DNA of 64,000 bases from Aquibacillus kalidii (lineage in GTDB: Bacteria > Bacillota > Bacilli > Bacillales > Amphibacillaceae): NCBI RefSeq assembly GCF_014280935.1, contig NZ_JACLZI010000061.1, forward strand, positions 173,907 through 237,906. Reading direction: 5' to 3'. Of the stretch, positions 52,866 to 61,940 are shown one piece after another. The notes beneath the pieces are model-generated. The model ran no database searches. It was not told the origin of the DNA and saw only the letters and a program-made list of their open reading frames with translations. Both the position numbers and the translations under genes were made by a program. The first letter of the stretch is position 1. Every line of letters starts with the position of its first letter.

Positions 52866-52904
52866 GTTCGATGAAAGTACAGTTATTCCTCTTGTCTTAT
52901 ACTT

Positions 52905-55688
52905 TGTCGAATGCTGTCTTTATGTACGATAGTAATTATAATATTACATCTATAAAAGATTCACTAGATGGGAATGGGAAGGTTCTTGCGCTCCAAGGGG
53001 TGAGGAAGTGCAATTAACTTCATGGTTACAGATGCGACGGGTAATCTGATTGAATCAGTCAATTTTAAAGGAACTAAAACAAGCTATGAGTACAATAAAG
53101 CAGGTGACAAGGTTAAGCAAACGAACCTTGATGGAAGCACCATAGAGTGGACATACAATAGTAACGGACAAATTAATACAGAAAAGAAACGTGTGGAAGA
53201 TACGGATAAAACTACTACCTATCTGATAACGAAGTATCAATATAGTAAAGCTGGTGAAGTAGAGAAGCAAATGCTTAATGCAGAGATTTATGAGAAATCG
53301 ACAAAACAAACTTCCCAGATTAAGGTGAATTCAACAGATATAACTTATGATGAACTAGGGCGTGTGGTTCGTAAGTATCTGACGTATTACAATGGCGATA
53401 CAATAAAGCATTCCGATACAAGGTTCCTTTATGATTTAAATGGAAATCTAATGAAAAAGTGGGTATATGATGAAACATCTAATACCGTAACGAATAATAC
53501 AGTTTATCCATTTATACGATCAGAAAGTACGTACGAATATGATGCTAATAATCGTTTCATTCGAGAAGAGAAAACAGAAAATGGCATGGTAACGATTAAG
53601 ACGTATAAGGACGATGAAAACGCAGAAATTGTTCAATCTGCAATTGGGAATACAACTGTATTCTATAATGAAAATGATCTAGCGAAGAAAATAGTTATGC
53701 CTTTAAATGAAGAATTTAATATTGCTTACACGGCATCAGAGTTAATCGATAAAGTAAGTGGTCCACGTCTTACAATGGACATGAGCTATGGGCCAAATGA
53801 AAAGATGACGGAAATAATAACTAAGAAAAAAGATTCCAATACAGTTATCTTTGCTGAGTCATACTTGTACAATGGACAAGAACAAATTGATAATGATCGA
53901 GAAGGGAAGAAATCCTACACATATACCCAAGAAGGATTCCTGAAGACGGTCAAAAAAGGTGCAGATATAATTACGTATTCCTACGATGTCAATGGAAATA
54001 TTCTTAAAGCAGTCAAACAAGATGGAACCGTCCTCCAAGAGAATACGTATAACGAAGGAAATCGCATTAATACTTCTATTCTATTAGATAGAGAAAGAAA
54101 CAAGTATGTGAAAAAGACCTATACGTTTAATGTAGATGGTTCACTTTCTAAGGAAACGATAAGCGAGGAAGTAAGTACGTACACGGCTGCAAAAACTGCT
54201 AATGTGGATCTTGTAAAGACCTTTGCTTATGCAGGAAACAATTTATTAAAAAGCGTTACAACAAAACGTGGAACAACTGTTATATAACAGATAGACTATA
54301 CGTATGATAGTGAAGAAAATCGCTCGCCGAAACGAGTGAAAAATGAAACTGGCGAACAGCTGTTGTATTACTATTACGATACAAATGGTGATTTGGTAAG
54401 CGTTGCGCAACAGGTAGGAAACGATTTGGTAGAAAACTCGATGAATTTCTACCGGGATGGAAACGGTCGCCTCATCAATTTTGAGTATAAAGGTAACATA
54501 TACGATTACGTGTTTAACCAGCGCGGAGACGTAGTAGCCATTACTAATGAGTTACAAGAAGAAATTGCGAGTTATACGTATGATGAATGGGGAAACATGA
54601 CGTCACTAGAATCTTCCACAGAGTTGGGAAAGGAAATTGCGCATGCAAATCCGTTCCGCTATGTAGGACAGTATAGTGTACAATATGATCAAGACACGAG
54701 CCTATACTTCATGGGTTGGAGAGACTATGATTCTAGCACTGGGCGCTTCATAGTCGCAGATGCTTATGAAGGGGACGATACGAATCCAATATCGTTTAAT
54801 AGTTATATCTACGCGGAGTCAGATCCAGTAAATAATATTGATCCAGATGGATACGCGCCTAAGTGGTTGAAAAAGTTATCAAAGGGAATAAAGAAAGCTG
54901 CAAAAAAGACGTACAACTTTGTCATTGGTGATGATATCAAGACACTTAAAAGTAAGAATACAAAGTGGTATCAAAAAGCTTTTGCTGCAGTATCGATTGC
55001 TTCAAACTTTATCCCGGGGGGAGGAGTCGTTTCAAAAGCAGCGAAACTAGCAATTAAGGGAACGGTTTCGGCACGAAAAGCAGTAAAGGCCACAAAAGCT
55101 GTAACCAAAACAGTTAAGGCGATCAAAAGTACAGCGAAGAAAGCATCCCAATTATTGAAGAAGAAACCAAAGACACTGCCAGCCAAATCAATTCAGTCAA
55201 CGAAAAAAGTGAAGGGAGAAGCAGCTAATCCTGGAAAGCAGGTGACACCAACCAAGTCACCACCAAAATCTAGTGTAGTCAAAACACCAGACCGGAAGCC
55301 TTCTGTTCCACGTATTGTAGCTAAAGATACTGGTTCGAACGATAGTATGTTGGGAGGACCTGGTTATTTACAAACATTTGCGTCTAAGGGTACGGTAAAA
55401 CCTAATTATGTGCCAAAGGATAGCAATGGAAAAAAATTAGGGTTACCAAAAAATAAAGACGGAAAATTGGTAAACGGTACTTCTCATAAACCGCACTCTA
55501 TGAATCCACACACTCAAATTGGCATTAAAAAGGGTCGGAAAGGAGAATATATTCAAACACTTGAGTGGGGAAGAAATGGTAAGCCGGTACAACGGACAGA
55601 CTGGACAGACCATGGTAGAGGGGATCATGTAAATCCACATTCACACCCAGCTATTTTTAAGGATGGGTCATGGAGCTTTAAAGAATAA
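52905..55688 (+). pseudogene. Truncated, interrupted Rhs/YD-repeat toxin gene
   Basis: YD repeats begin near 52905 (NAVFMYDSNYNITSIKD) in one frame, shift near 53000, and then run in a single frame from 53022. That frame has one stop TAA at 54285-54287 and continues without shift (QIDYTYDSEENRSPKR) to 55688, so the gene is broken by one nonsense change. Its 5' part, including any secretion domain, is missing. The Rhs core end is MGWRDYDSSTGRFIVADAYEG...NNIDPDGY. After a Lys-rich linker, the last ~110 residues carry TDWTDHGRGDHVNPHSHP, a His-rich block like toxin type 24 nuclease tips. An alternative start at 54336 would yield a 450-residue C-terminal piece. Confidence 0.85.
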
Positions 55689-55707
55689 TTCTTAGAGGAG
55701 TAAAAAC

Positions 55708-56187
55708 ATGGATTTAAAAGAACCAGCTTTTATGCTAAAGGTACGTGGTAGTGATTATTTTAATGAAGAGCTTTCTTGTTTAGGTTGCCAATTTGCTGAA
55801 ATTTTATTATCCCTTAAGGATTATACAGAAAGTCATGATTGGTATATATTTGATGTATTAGGTACAAGTAAGTCATCTTTTCATGAGTTGTTTCCTAAGA
55901 ATCCACAGGAACATTGTACTGTACTTTCAACAGATGAATTGATAGATAAAGTAAAAAGGGTAATACAATTTGAATCAGGTGTATTTATAGCTGTTGAAAA
56001 AGGGAAAAAAATTAATTGGGATTTCGACCATTTACCTGAAACTGAAGAAAGTGAGGGGTTACAACATCCATTAGCAGAAATAGAAATTCGTACTTTTGAT
56101 TATTCATTTTTTGAGATTTACGCTAATAATATTGAAGTGAAAGAAACAATATTAAATTATTTTAGGAAAAATAAAATTTGGGAATAA
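55708..56187 (+). CDS. Candidate immunity protein for the Rhs toxin tip
   Basis: A 159-residue acidic protein (many Glu and Asp) starting 20 bases after the Rhs stop behind TTAGAGGAG, the standard position of the cognate immunity gene. Two halves can be discerned: EESLSCLGCQFAEILL-like helical start and a beta-rich middle (GVFIAVEKGKKINWDFDHLP). No named immunity family recognised. Still intact, although the toxin gene upstream is interrupted. Confidence 0.65.
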   Translation: MDLKEPAFMLKVRGSDYFNEELSCLGCQFAEILLSLKDYTESHDWYIFDVLGTSKSSFHELFPKNPQEHCTVLSTDELIDKVKRVIQFESGVFIAVEKGKKINWDFDHLPETEESEGLQHPLAEIEIRTFDYSFFEIYANNIEVKETILNYFRKNKIWE

Positions 56188-56197
56188 AAGATTTATT

Positions 56198-56235
56198 AAC
56201 CTTGATTGGCTACATGGCTTTCAAGGTTTTTTCTT
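56198..56235 (+). terminator. Terminator after immunity gene 1
   Basis: AACCTTGA pairs with TTCAAGGTT around a 14-base loop, followed by TTTTTC. Confidence 0.8.
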
Positions 56236-56366
56236 GACTAAAAGTGTTTATGGCTAAAAATAGCCGAAAATTGAATCAAAAGTCTAATGGTAAGCAGATG
56301 TACGAGATTGGTTACAGTGACAAAGACATAAAACGAACATACTTACTACTCGATATATAATTGCAC

Positions 56367-56395
56367 ACGAGAATGACAAAGCTCGTAGTGATAAA
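56367..56395 (+). repeat. Hairpin-containing direct repeat, copy 1
   Basis: ACGAG and CTCGT arms surround AATGACAAAG, followed by (A/G)G(T/C)GATAAA; the same element recurs at 56623-56651. Confidence 0.6.
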
Positions 56396-56622
56396 AGCGG
56401 AAATACACTGGTACATAAGGGATGTGGACAAAAAAAGAAAATAAAGAAATTTATGAAGGGGACAACATAATTGATTTTCTCTCTGAAATTCATAACTCAT
56501 GAAGGTAGTACCATCATGGAGTATCATGTTAATACTTGGATGGGCTGATAGTTAACGAGAATTAGGCCAGATGACATTTTACATGGCAGGAATAGTTATG
56601 ACATGGCATAGCTAACAAACTA

Positions 56623-56651
56623 ACGAGAATGACAAAGCTCGTGGCGATAAA
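56623..56651 (+). repeat. Hairpin-containing direct repeat, copy 2
   Basis: Second copy of the element at 56367-56395, nearest the recombinase promoter region. Confidence 0.6.
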
Positions 56652-56757
56652 CAATGGGTAACGTGAAAGAGTGTTCTTATACTATTTTTTCTATTAAATT
56701 TTGGGTTGTATTTTTACTAGAGACGGTCGTATAATACTCGCTATTCGTTTAAAAAAC

Positions 56758-56783
56758 GTTACATAAATTGTAATTTTCGTAAC
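56758..56783 (+). promoter_or_regulatory. Palindromic site GTTAC-N15-CGTAAC before recombinase 1
   Basis: GTTAC and CGTAAC half-sites span 26 bases and lie 15 bases before the recombinase start. Recombinase 2 has half-sites of the same sequence and identical 26-base span (60380-60405). It is a candidate operator or recombinase binding site. Confidence 0.45.
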
Positions 56784-56797
56784 GGGAGGGTGAAGAA

Positions 56798-57574
56798 TTG
56801 AACGTTGTTGGGTATATACGAGTTTCGACTCAAGGGCAAGCAAGAGATGGATACAGCTTGAGATATCAAGAAGATGAAATTAAAGCATATTGTGAAGAAC
56901 AAGGCTGGAACTTGATACATATTTTTAGAGACGAGGGAATTAGTGGTGCCAAACTAAATGAAGAGGCATTGGAAATAGACAGGGTGGGCTTACAGGAGAT
57001 GTTGGCTAACCTTTCGTCTATCCAAATTGATTATGTGGTAGTGCTAAACACAAGCCGATTATGGCGGTCAGATATTGTAAAAGTGTTGATACAAAGAGAG
57101 TTGAAGAAGTTTGGCTGTGACATTCAAAGCATTGAGCAACCACTATACAGTATTCACAAGAAAGACCCAAATGATTTTTTGGTAAATGGTTTGATGGAGT
57201 TATTAGACCAATATCAACGACTTGAAATAGCCCTCAAACTAACGAAAGGGAGAAATAAAAAGGCGAAGGAAGGTGGGTATGCAGGAGGAAGGGCAACATT
57301 TGGCTATACAAAACAAAAGGGTGAAAAGGAACTGAAAATACATAACGGTCATGCGGAAGTAGTTAAACGGTTGTTTGAACTTAAACAGCTACATAGGAAA
57401 TGGTCACTGTCTAGATTGGCAGAAGCCTTAAATGAAGAAGGTTATCAAACAACACAAGGTAAAGCATTTACGAAAGTACAAGTGAAGCGAATATTAGACC
57501 GAGAAAGCTTTTATCAAGGGGTGTATACATATGGACAAATACAAGCAAATGGGAAACACCAAGCAATAATTTAA
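56798..57574 (+). CDS. Short serine recombinase, copy 1 (intact)
   Basis: A 258-residue site-specific recombinase. The resolvase catalytic domain (1-140) has Ser10 in GYIRVSTQGQ and the LWRSD motif. The recombinase domain (about 155-250) reaches GQIQANGKHQAII and then stops. Large serine recombinases normally continue with a zinc ribbon and coiled coil (450+ residues); these are absent. All three copies here stop at the same point, so this is the design of the element and not recent truncation. TTG start behind GGGAGG. A conserved non-coding segment and an IS110 transposase follow. Confidence 0.88.
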   Translation: MNVVGYIRVSTQGQARDGYSLRYQEDEIKAYCEEQGWNLIHIFRDEGISGAKLNEEALEIDRVGLQEMLANLSSIQIDYVVVLNTSRLWRSDIVKVLIQRELKKFGCDIQSIEQPLYSIHKKDPNDFLVNGLMELLDQYQRLEIALKLTKGRNKKAKEGGYAGGRATFGYTKQKGEKELKIHNGHAEVVKRLFELKQLHRKWSLSRLAEALNEEGYQTTQGKAFTKVQVKRILDRESFYQGVYTYGQIQANGKHQAII

Positions 57575-57732
57575 CAAGCTAACTTAAAAAAGGCTCATAT
57601 TTTCTTATAAGTTACTATGTAGCGATGAAAATGGATAGGCTTTCGTACCAATGCGCACCAGTTGGTGAACGCTCGAACTAAGGTTGCCGGCATTTTCATT
57701 ATATGATTGACAACTGAATAGGAGGATGAGCC
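57575..57732 (+). ncRNA. Conserved structured intergenic segment, candidate bridge-type RNA, copy 1
   Basis: A 158-base gap between recombinase and transposase, nearly identical in three cassettes. A 7-base stem GAAAATG/CATTTTC closes 57627-57697. Inside are GGC/GCC and a hairpin GCG-CACC-(AGTT)-GGTG-aa-CGC. The four loop bases (57660-57663) are AGTT here, AGAA in copy 2 and GGAT in copy 3. IS110 elements are known to encode a bridge RNA next to the transposase, in some groups upstream of it. The position fits; expression is unproven. Confidence 0.5.
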
Positions 57733-58968
57733 ATGCATGAAAAGCAGAAACACTTTTATGTAGGTGTAGACTTACATAAGCATCACCATGTGGCGGTGAT
57801 TATAAACTGCTGGCAGGAGAAACTAGGTGAAATAAAGCTTGAAAATAAACCGTCCGCCTTCTCCACGTTTTTACTGGATATTGATAAACTGATGGAAGAA
57901 GGATTGACACCTGTATTCGGTTTGGAAGATGTTGGAGGATATGGTCGAGCGTTAGCAAAGTTTTTAACCGACCATGGACAGTTTGTAAAAGAAGTAAATC
58001 CAGCTCTTTCATTTGCTGAACGAAAAAGCCATATGACCACGCAAAAAAGTGACAGTTGGGATGCAGAATGTGTTGCACGCATTTTGTTGAATCAACTGAA
58101 CCATTTGCCTGACGCTAAACCACATGATTTATTTTGGTCAATACAACAATTGGTCACTAGAAGAAACGCATTAGTAAAAGCACAAGGTGCTTTAAAGAAC
58201 CAACTGCACATTCAATTGTGCCACCATTATCCAAGCTATAAGAAGTTTTTTTCAGAGGTTGATGGAAAAACAGCATTGGCATTTTGGGAAAGGTACCCTT
58301 CACCATCTTGCTTAGAGGGTGTGAGTGTAAAACACTTGACTACCTTTTTATTAGAAGTGAGCAATAATACATGCTCAGTGAAAAAAGCGAATGAAATATT
58401 GAAGCTAGTCAAAGAAGATGGGAACACAACAAAAGAACATCAAGAAACACGAAACTTTTTGGTGGAAAGCATTGTGCGTCATATTCTGTTTGGTAAGCAG
58501 GAAATAGGCAAGGTGGAAAGAGAATTAAAAGAGTTAATGAGTTTATTAGACTTTCAACTAGACTCCATGCCAGGCATTGACCTTGTAACAGCGTCCGCTT
58601 TAATTGCAGAGATTGGGGATGTAAGCCGTTTTCCTAATGCCAACAAATTAGCACGATTTGCGGGTATTGCGCCTGTTTACTTTGGGTCTGGTGGGAAAGG
58701 TAAGGAACAAAAAAGCAAACAGGGAAATCGGGCGTTACATGCGTTATTTTATAACCTTGCAGTCCAACAAGTGCAAGTGGCAAAAGGGAGTAAACTACCA
58801 AGAAACCCTGTGTTCTATACTTACTACCAACGAAAGCTAAAAGAAGGAAAAACAAAGGGACAAGCATTGGTGTGCATTATGAGAAGACTTGTGAACATTG
58901 TTTATGGCATGATGAAGTATAAAACAGCTTACAAATTGCCGATAGTGCAAGAGAAAGAAGTAGTTTAA
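57733..58968 (+). CDS. IS110-family transposase, copy 1 (intact)
   Basis: A 411-residue DEDD transposase. RuvC-like acidic residues are D13 (GVDLHK), E65 (GLEDVGG), D107 and D110 (KSDSWDAE). The C-terminal Transposase_20 domain begins near MPGIDLVTASALIAEIGD and carries the candidate catalytic Ser319 (YFGSGGKGK). Length is typical. ATG follows TAGGAGGATGAG. IS110 enzymes move via a circular intermediate guided by a bridge RNA. The complete frame makes this the only potentially active transposase of the three. Confidence 0.93.
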   Translation: MHEKQKHFYVGVDLHKHHHVAVIINCWQEKLGEIKLENKPSAFSTFLLDIDKLMEEGLTPVFGLEDVGGYGRALAKFLTDHGQFVKEVNPALSFAERKSHMTTQKSDSWDAECVARILLNQLNHLPDAKPHDLFWSIQQLVTRRNALVKAQGALKNQLHIQLCHHYPSYKKFFSEVDGKTALAFWERYPSPSCLEGVSVKHLTTFLLEVSNNTCSVKKANEILKLVKEDGNTTKEHQETRNFLVESIVRHILFGKQEIGKVERELKELMSLLDFQLDSMPGIDLVTASALIAEIGDVSRFPNANKLARFAGIAPVYFGSGGKGKEQKSKQGNRALHALFYNLAVQQVQVAKGSKLPRNPVFYTYYQRKLKEGKTKGQALVCIMRRLVNIVYGMMKYKTAYKLPIVQEKEVV

Positions 58969-58988
58969 TAAGGTGGTAAAATGGCTGA

Positions 58989-59027
58989 CTTTTTTATTTT
59001 TAGCTTTTAAGATTACAACATAGGGTA
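58989..59027 (+). repeat. 39-base element-end sequence joined to a toxin tip, copy 1
   Basis: A 39-base stretch (starts CTTTTTTATTTTT, ends ATTACAACATAGGGTA) is identical at 61902-61940. In both places it follows transposase DNA and is immediately followed by codons of a different Rhs toxin tip, so it marks the right boundary of the cassette. Confidence 0.75.
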
Positions 59028-59341
59028 CTCCTAAACTTACAAAATTTAAAGGTGATGAAGCTGTAAAGCACTTTGAAAAGCATAGTAAAGAAATAATGGA
59101 TACTATGGGCAAAAACCAATATAATTTAAAAAATTATCTTGAAGATGCTAATCATGTTATACGAAATGGACAATATGTACCTGAACTGAATGGACATGTG
59201 AAACTAATCGGTGGTAAAGGAAGTGCCAAATATGGCTTTGTGGGACTAGATAGAAATACAGGAAATATAACCACATTCCATATAAAGACTGCTAAAGAAC
59301 TTTCTAAGAAAGCACCAAGTTTAGGTATAGGAATTAAGTAA
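59024..59341 (+). pseudogene. Orphan Rhs toxin tip 1 (5'-truncated)
   Basis: Reading from the element end, the frame is GTPKLTKFKGDEAVKHFEKHS, then NYLEDANHVIRNGQYV and IGGKGSAKYGFVGLDRNTG to a stop at 59341. These are features of polymorphic-toxin C-terminal domains; a basic, Gly/Ser-rich nuclease-like tip is suggested. There is no ribosome site or upstream Rhs core, so it is a displaced C-terminal module. An internal ATG at 59096 gives 81 codons. Followed 12 bases later by an immunity-like gene. Confidence 0.7.
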
Positions 59342-59353
59342 AGGGGGGTAACT

Positions 59354-59719
59354 GTGAGAGTAAAAAAAATTGATTGGTTATCACAGGAGGCTTTAGAAGC
59401 TGAAGTAGTGGTTACAGATGGTGAATTTGAAATAATTTGTTTTGCACAACCATTCAACTATCCAGTAGGTAGTGAATTAAATGACCCAATACTCTGCTAT
59501 AATGTCACAAATGTCCTTAAGTTAGAGAGAGAAGTTTATACTATTGAGAAACAAGGAGAATATTTTGCTTATAGTTTGTCGGGAAAATTAGTTGATAAAC
59601 AACTTGTATTAGTAATGGTTGGTAAACTATTACTAGAATTAGATAACAATATATTACCAGGAGATATAAATGAGGGTGATTTTTTATCCTTTAGTTGTCA
59701 AAGGTTAGACATTATCTAG
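59354..59719 (+). CDS. Candidate immunity protein for orphan tip 1
   Basis: A 121-residue acidic beta-rich protein starting at GTG 59354 behind AAAGGGGGGT, placed as expected right after a toxin tip. No family identified. It may remain expressed and protect against related strains even though its toxin is orphaned. Confidence 0.6.
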   Translation: MRVKKIDWLSQEALEAEVVVTDGEFEIICFAQPFNYPVGSELNDPILCYNVTNVLKLEREVYTIEKQGEYFAYSLSGKLVDKQLVLVMVGKLLLELDNNILPGDINEGDFLSFSCQRLDII

Positions 59720-59748
59720 AAAAAGTATATTTGTAATAAATAATTAAG

Positions 59749-59786
59749 ACCTTGGAAGATACGTTCTTTCAAGGTTTCTTTTTTTG
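59749..59786 (+). terminator. Terminator after immunity gene 2
   Basis: ACCTTGGAAGA pairs with TCTTTCAAGGT, followed by a T run; same position and design as the one after immunity gene 1. Confidence 0.8.
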
Positions 59787-60055
59787 TGGGGGCTACCCAG
59801 TGCCGAATATACCGCATTTCATACAAAGATTAAGACTAATGCTTGTCTGCCCTATATGATATTTTCAAAAATAACAAAGTGCGTACACTAACTTTGAATT
59901 GAATAACCTATTTCGTCCTTTATCACTTCAATAAAGAAATGTAATATCATCAGTTACCACCATCCGCAACGGATAACACTTTATCTTTGTTTTCTCCCTG
60001 CCTTTTAAATTTTTCGCAACTTTTACGTACATAGAACGATTACTAGTGTGAGAGG
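59787..60055. other. Intergenic, no gene seen
   Basis: About 270 bases of AT-rich DNA without an open frame or recognised repeat, between an immunity gene and the leftward XRE regulator. Confidence 0.4.
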
Positions 60056-60256
60056 CTACTCCACCTCAATTAACTCCTGAATGTCGATGTCTAACACTTT
60101 GCACACCGTTTCTAATGTTGATAGATAAACTCTGTCCACGTTGTCTGAACAAAGATGGCTTATCGTGTTGGGGCGAAGCCCTGTCATCCGTGCTAATTCA
60201 CGTTGTGAAAGGTCACGTTCTTTCAAGATTTCTTTAAGTTTGATTGAAATTGGCAT
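60056..60256 (-). CDS. XRE-family (Cro/CI-like) HTH repressor
   Basis: A 66-residue DNA-binding protein. Start at 60256 (MPISIKLKEIL) is preferred for its GAGGAAGGGA site; a longer frame to 60298 lacks one. HTH is in SQRELARMTGLRPNTISHLC. It diverges from recombinase gene 2 and sits beside three half-site operators, so it probably represses itself and the recombinase. Cassette copy 1 has no such regulator in front of it. Confidence 0.88.
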   Translation of the reverse strand: MPISIKLKEILKERDLSQRELARMTGLRPNTISHLCSDNVDRVYLSTLETVCKVLDIDIQELIEVE

Positions 60257-60284
60257 GGTATTTCCCTTCCTCTTTTTCATGTTA

Positions 60285-60340
60285 CTTTTACGATACACAA
60301 TAAATTTGTATCGGTAAAGGGGTTGATTGTATCGCTAAAG
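60285..60340. promoter_or_regulatory. Three half-sites, probable XRE operators
   Basis: CTTTTACGATACA (60285-60297) is inverted relative to TGTATCGGTAAAG (60307-60319), which recurs as TGTATCGCTAAAG at 60328-60340, exactly 21 bases (two helical turns) on. It is in the divergent promoter region between repressor and recombinase. Confidence 0.7.
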
Positions 60341-60379
60341 CCGCATACAATGAATTTATATTAAATATAGCGGCTAAGC

Positions 60380-60405
60380 GTTACGTTAATTAGGATTAGC
60401 GTAAC
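60380..60405 (+). promoter_or_regulatory. Palindromic site before recombinase 2
   Basis: GTTACG and CGTAAC arms span 26 bases, the same span as upstream of recombinase 1, 18 bases before the ATG. Confidence 0.45.
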
Positions 60406-60422
60406 AGAGGGGGGAAACTATC

Positions 60423-61133
60423 ATGAAAGTAATCGGATATATTCGAGTATCTACACAAGGACAAGCAAGGGATGGATATAGCCTTGCTTACCAAGAAGAT
60501 GAAATCAAAGCCTACTGTCAGGCTCAAGGATTTACCCTTTTACATTTGTTTAAGGACGAGGGTATTAGTGGGGCTAAAGTCAATGAAGAAGCGTTAGAAG
60601 TGGATAGAATAGGCTTTCAGGAGATGTTGGAGTATCTCTCCCACCATGAGGTTGATTATGTTGTCACATTGAACACAAGCCGATTATGGCGGTCAGATGT
60701 TGTCAAGGTGCTGATTCAACGAGAGTTGAAGAAACATAGATGTGATATTAAAAGTATTGAGCAGATTTCATACAGTGTCCATAAGAATGACCCTAACGAC
60801 TTTTTGGTCAATGGCTTAATGGAGTTATTAGACCAATACCAACGGCTTGAGATAGCACTAAAACTAACGAAAGGAAGAAACAAGAAAGCGAAGGAAGGAG
60901 GATATGCAGGAGGAAGGGCGACATTTGGCTATATCAAACAAAAGGGTGAAAAAGAACTAAAAATACATAACGGTCATGCAGAAGCATTGAATGAAGAAGG
61001 GTATCAAACAACCCAAGGGAAAGCATTTACAAAAGTACAAGTAAAAAGAATTTTAGACAGAGAGAGTTTTTATCAAGGGATATATAAATATGGAAAAATA
61101 CAAGCAAATGGGAAACATGAAGCAATAATTTAA
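60423..61133 (+). CDS. Serine recombinase, copy 2 (22-residue internal deletion)
   Basis: A 236-residue homologue of copy 1. The catalytic Ser is intact (GYIRVSTQGQ). Residues VVKRLFELKQLHRKWSLSRL and the following AE of copy 1 are missing between HAE and ALNEEG. The loss is exactly 66 bases, bounded in the intact copies by GC(A/G)GAAG repeats, so slippage or recombination is likely. The lost piece belongs to the DNA-binding recombinase domain, so function is doubtful. The N-terminal half is clearly diverged from copy 1 while the rest is nearly identical. Confidence 0.85.
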   Translation: MKVIGYIRVSTQGQARDGYSLAYQEDEIKAYCQAQGFTLLHLFKDEGISGAKVNEEALEVDRIGFQEMLEYLSHHEVDYVVTLNTSRLWRSDVVKVLIQRELKKHRCDIKSIEQISYSVHKNDPNDFLVNGLMELLDQYQRLEIALKLTKGRNKKAKEGGYAGGRATFGYIKQKGEKELKIHNGHAEALNEEGYQTTQGKAFTKVQVKRILDRESFYQGIYKYGKIQANGKHEAII

Positions 61134-61280
61134 TTGGTTACTTAAAAAAGGGACTCATTTTCTTATAAATTACTATGTAACGATGAAAATGGATAGGCTT
61201 TCGTACCAATGCGCACCAGAAGGTGAACGCTCGAACTAAGGTTGCCGGCATTTTCATTTAATTGAATAGGAGATGGGAAA
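61134..61280 (+). ncRNA. Structured intergenic segment, copy 2
   Basis: The same GAAAATG/CATTTTC-closed structure (61185-61255) as copy 1; the variable loop is AGAA. Slightly shorter between the stem and the transposase ATG. Confidence 0.45.
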
Positions 61281-61880
61281 ATGCACGAAAAACAGAAACA
61301 CTTGTATGTCGGAGTAGACTTGCATAAACAACACCATGTGGCAGTGATTATTAATTGTTGGCAGGAGAAGCAGGATGAAATAAAGTTTGAAAATAAACCA
61401 TCTGCGTTCTCAACTTTTTTACTGGATATTGATAAACTTATAAGATGATGGATTGACGCCTGTATTTGGCTTAGAAGATGTTGGAGGCTATGGACGATCG
61501 TTGGCACAGTTTTTAACTGACAATGGACAGGTTGTCAAAGAAGTAAACCCAGCTCTTTCATACGCTGAACGAAAAAGCCATATGACCACACAAAAGAGTG
61601 ACAGTTGGGATGCTGAATGTGTCGCTAGAATATTGGTAAGACAATTTAGCCATTTGCCAGATGCAAAACCACATGATTTATTTTGGTCGATACAACAATT
61701 GGTCACTAGAAGAAATGGATTAGTAAAGGCCAAAGGTGCCTTAAAGAACCAACTGCACACTCAATTGAACCATTACTATCCAAGCTATAAGAAATTTTTC
61801 TCGGAAGTAGATGGAAAAACAGCATTGGAATTTTGGAGAAAATACCCTTCATCTTCATGTTTAGAAGGTGTGAGTATAAT
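61281..61880 (+). pseudogene. IS110-family transposase, copy 2 (frameshifted and 3'-deleted)
   Basis: Begins HEKQKHLYVGVDLHKQ but one extra base after DKL brings a TGA at about codon 56. The frame resumes at MTPVFGLEDVGG and keeps E and D/D motifs up to SCLEGVS. There the transposase ends abruptly against the element's right-end sequence, losing about 650 bases including the catalytic Ser domain. It cannot be active. Confidence 0.9.
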
Positions 61881-61901
61881 TAATAAAGTTTTGATAGGTT
61901 T

Positions 61902-61940
61902 CTTTTTTATTTTTAGCTTTTAAGATTACAACATAGGGTA
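61902..61940 (+). repeat. 39-base element-end sequence joined to a toxin tip, copy 2
   Basis: Identical to 58989-59027 and again followed by GGTAC- codons of a toxin tip. Confidence 0.75.

Larger units (their letters stand above)
56236..56750. other. Non-coding stretch with a repeated 29-base element
   Basis: No open gene; several short broken frames suggest decayed coding DNA. An element beginning ACGAGAATGACAAAG and containing CTCGT (so ACGAG/CTCGT can pair) occurs at 56367-56395 and again at 56623-56651, 256 bases apart, with 2 or 3 differences. Confidence 0.5.

Noticed and set aside
57600..59027. Possible terminal inverted repeat between ACTATGTA near the recombinase stop and ACATAGGGTA at the right end
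   Set aside because: Match is short and imperfect, and IS110 elements generally lack terminal inverted repeats.
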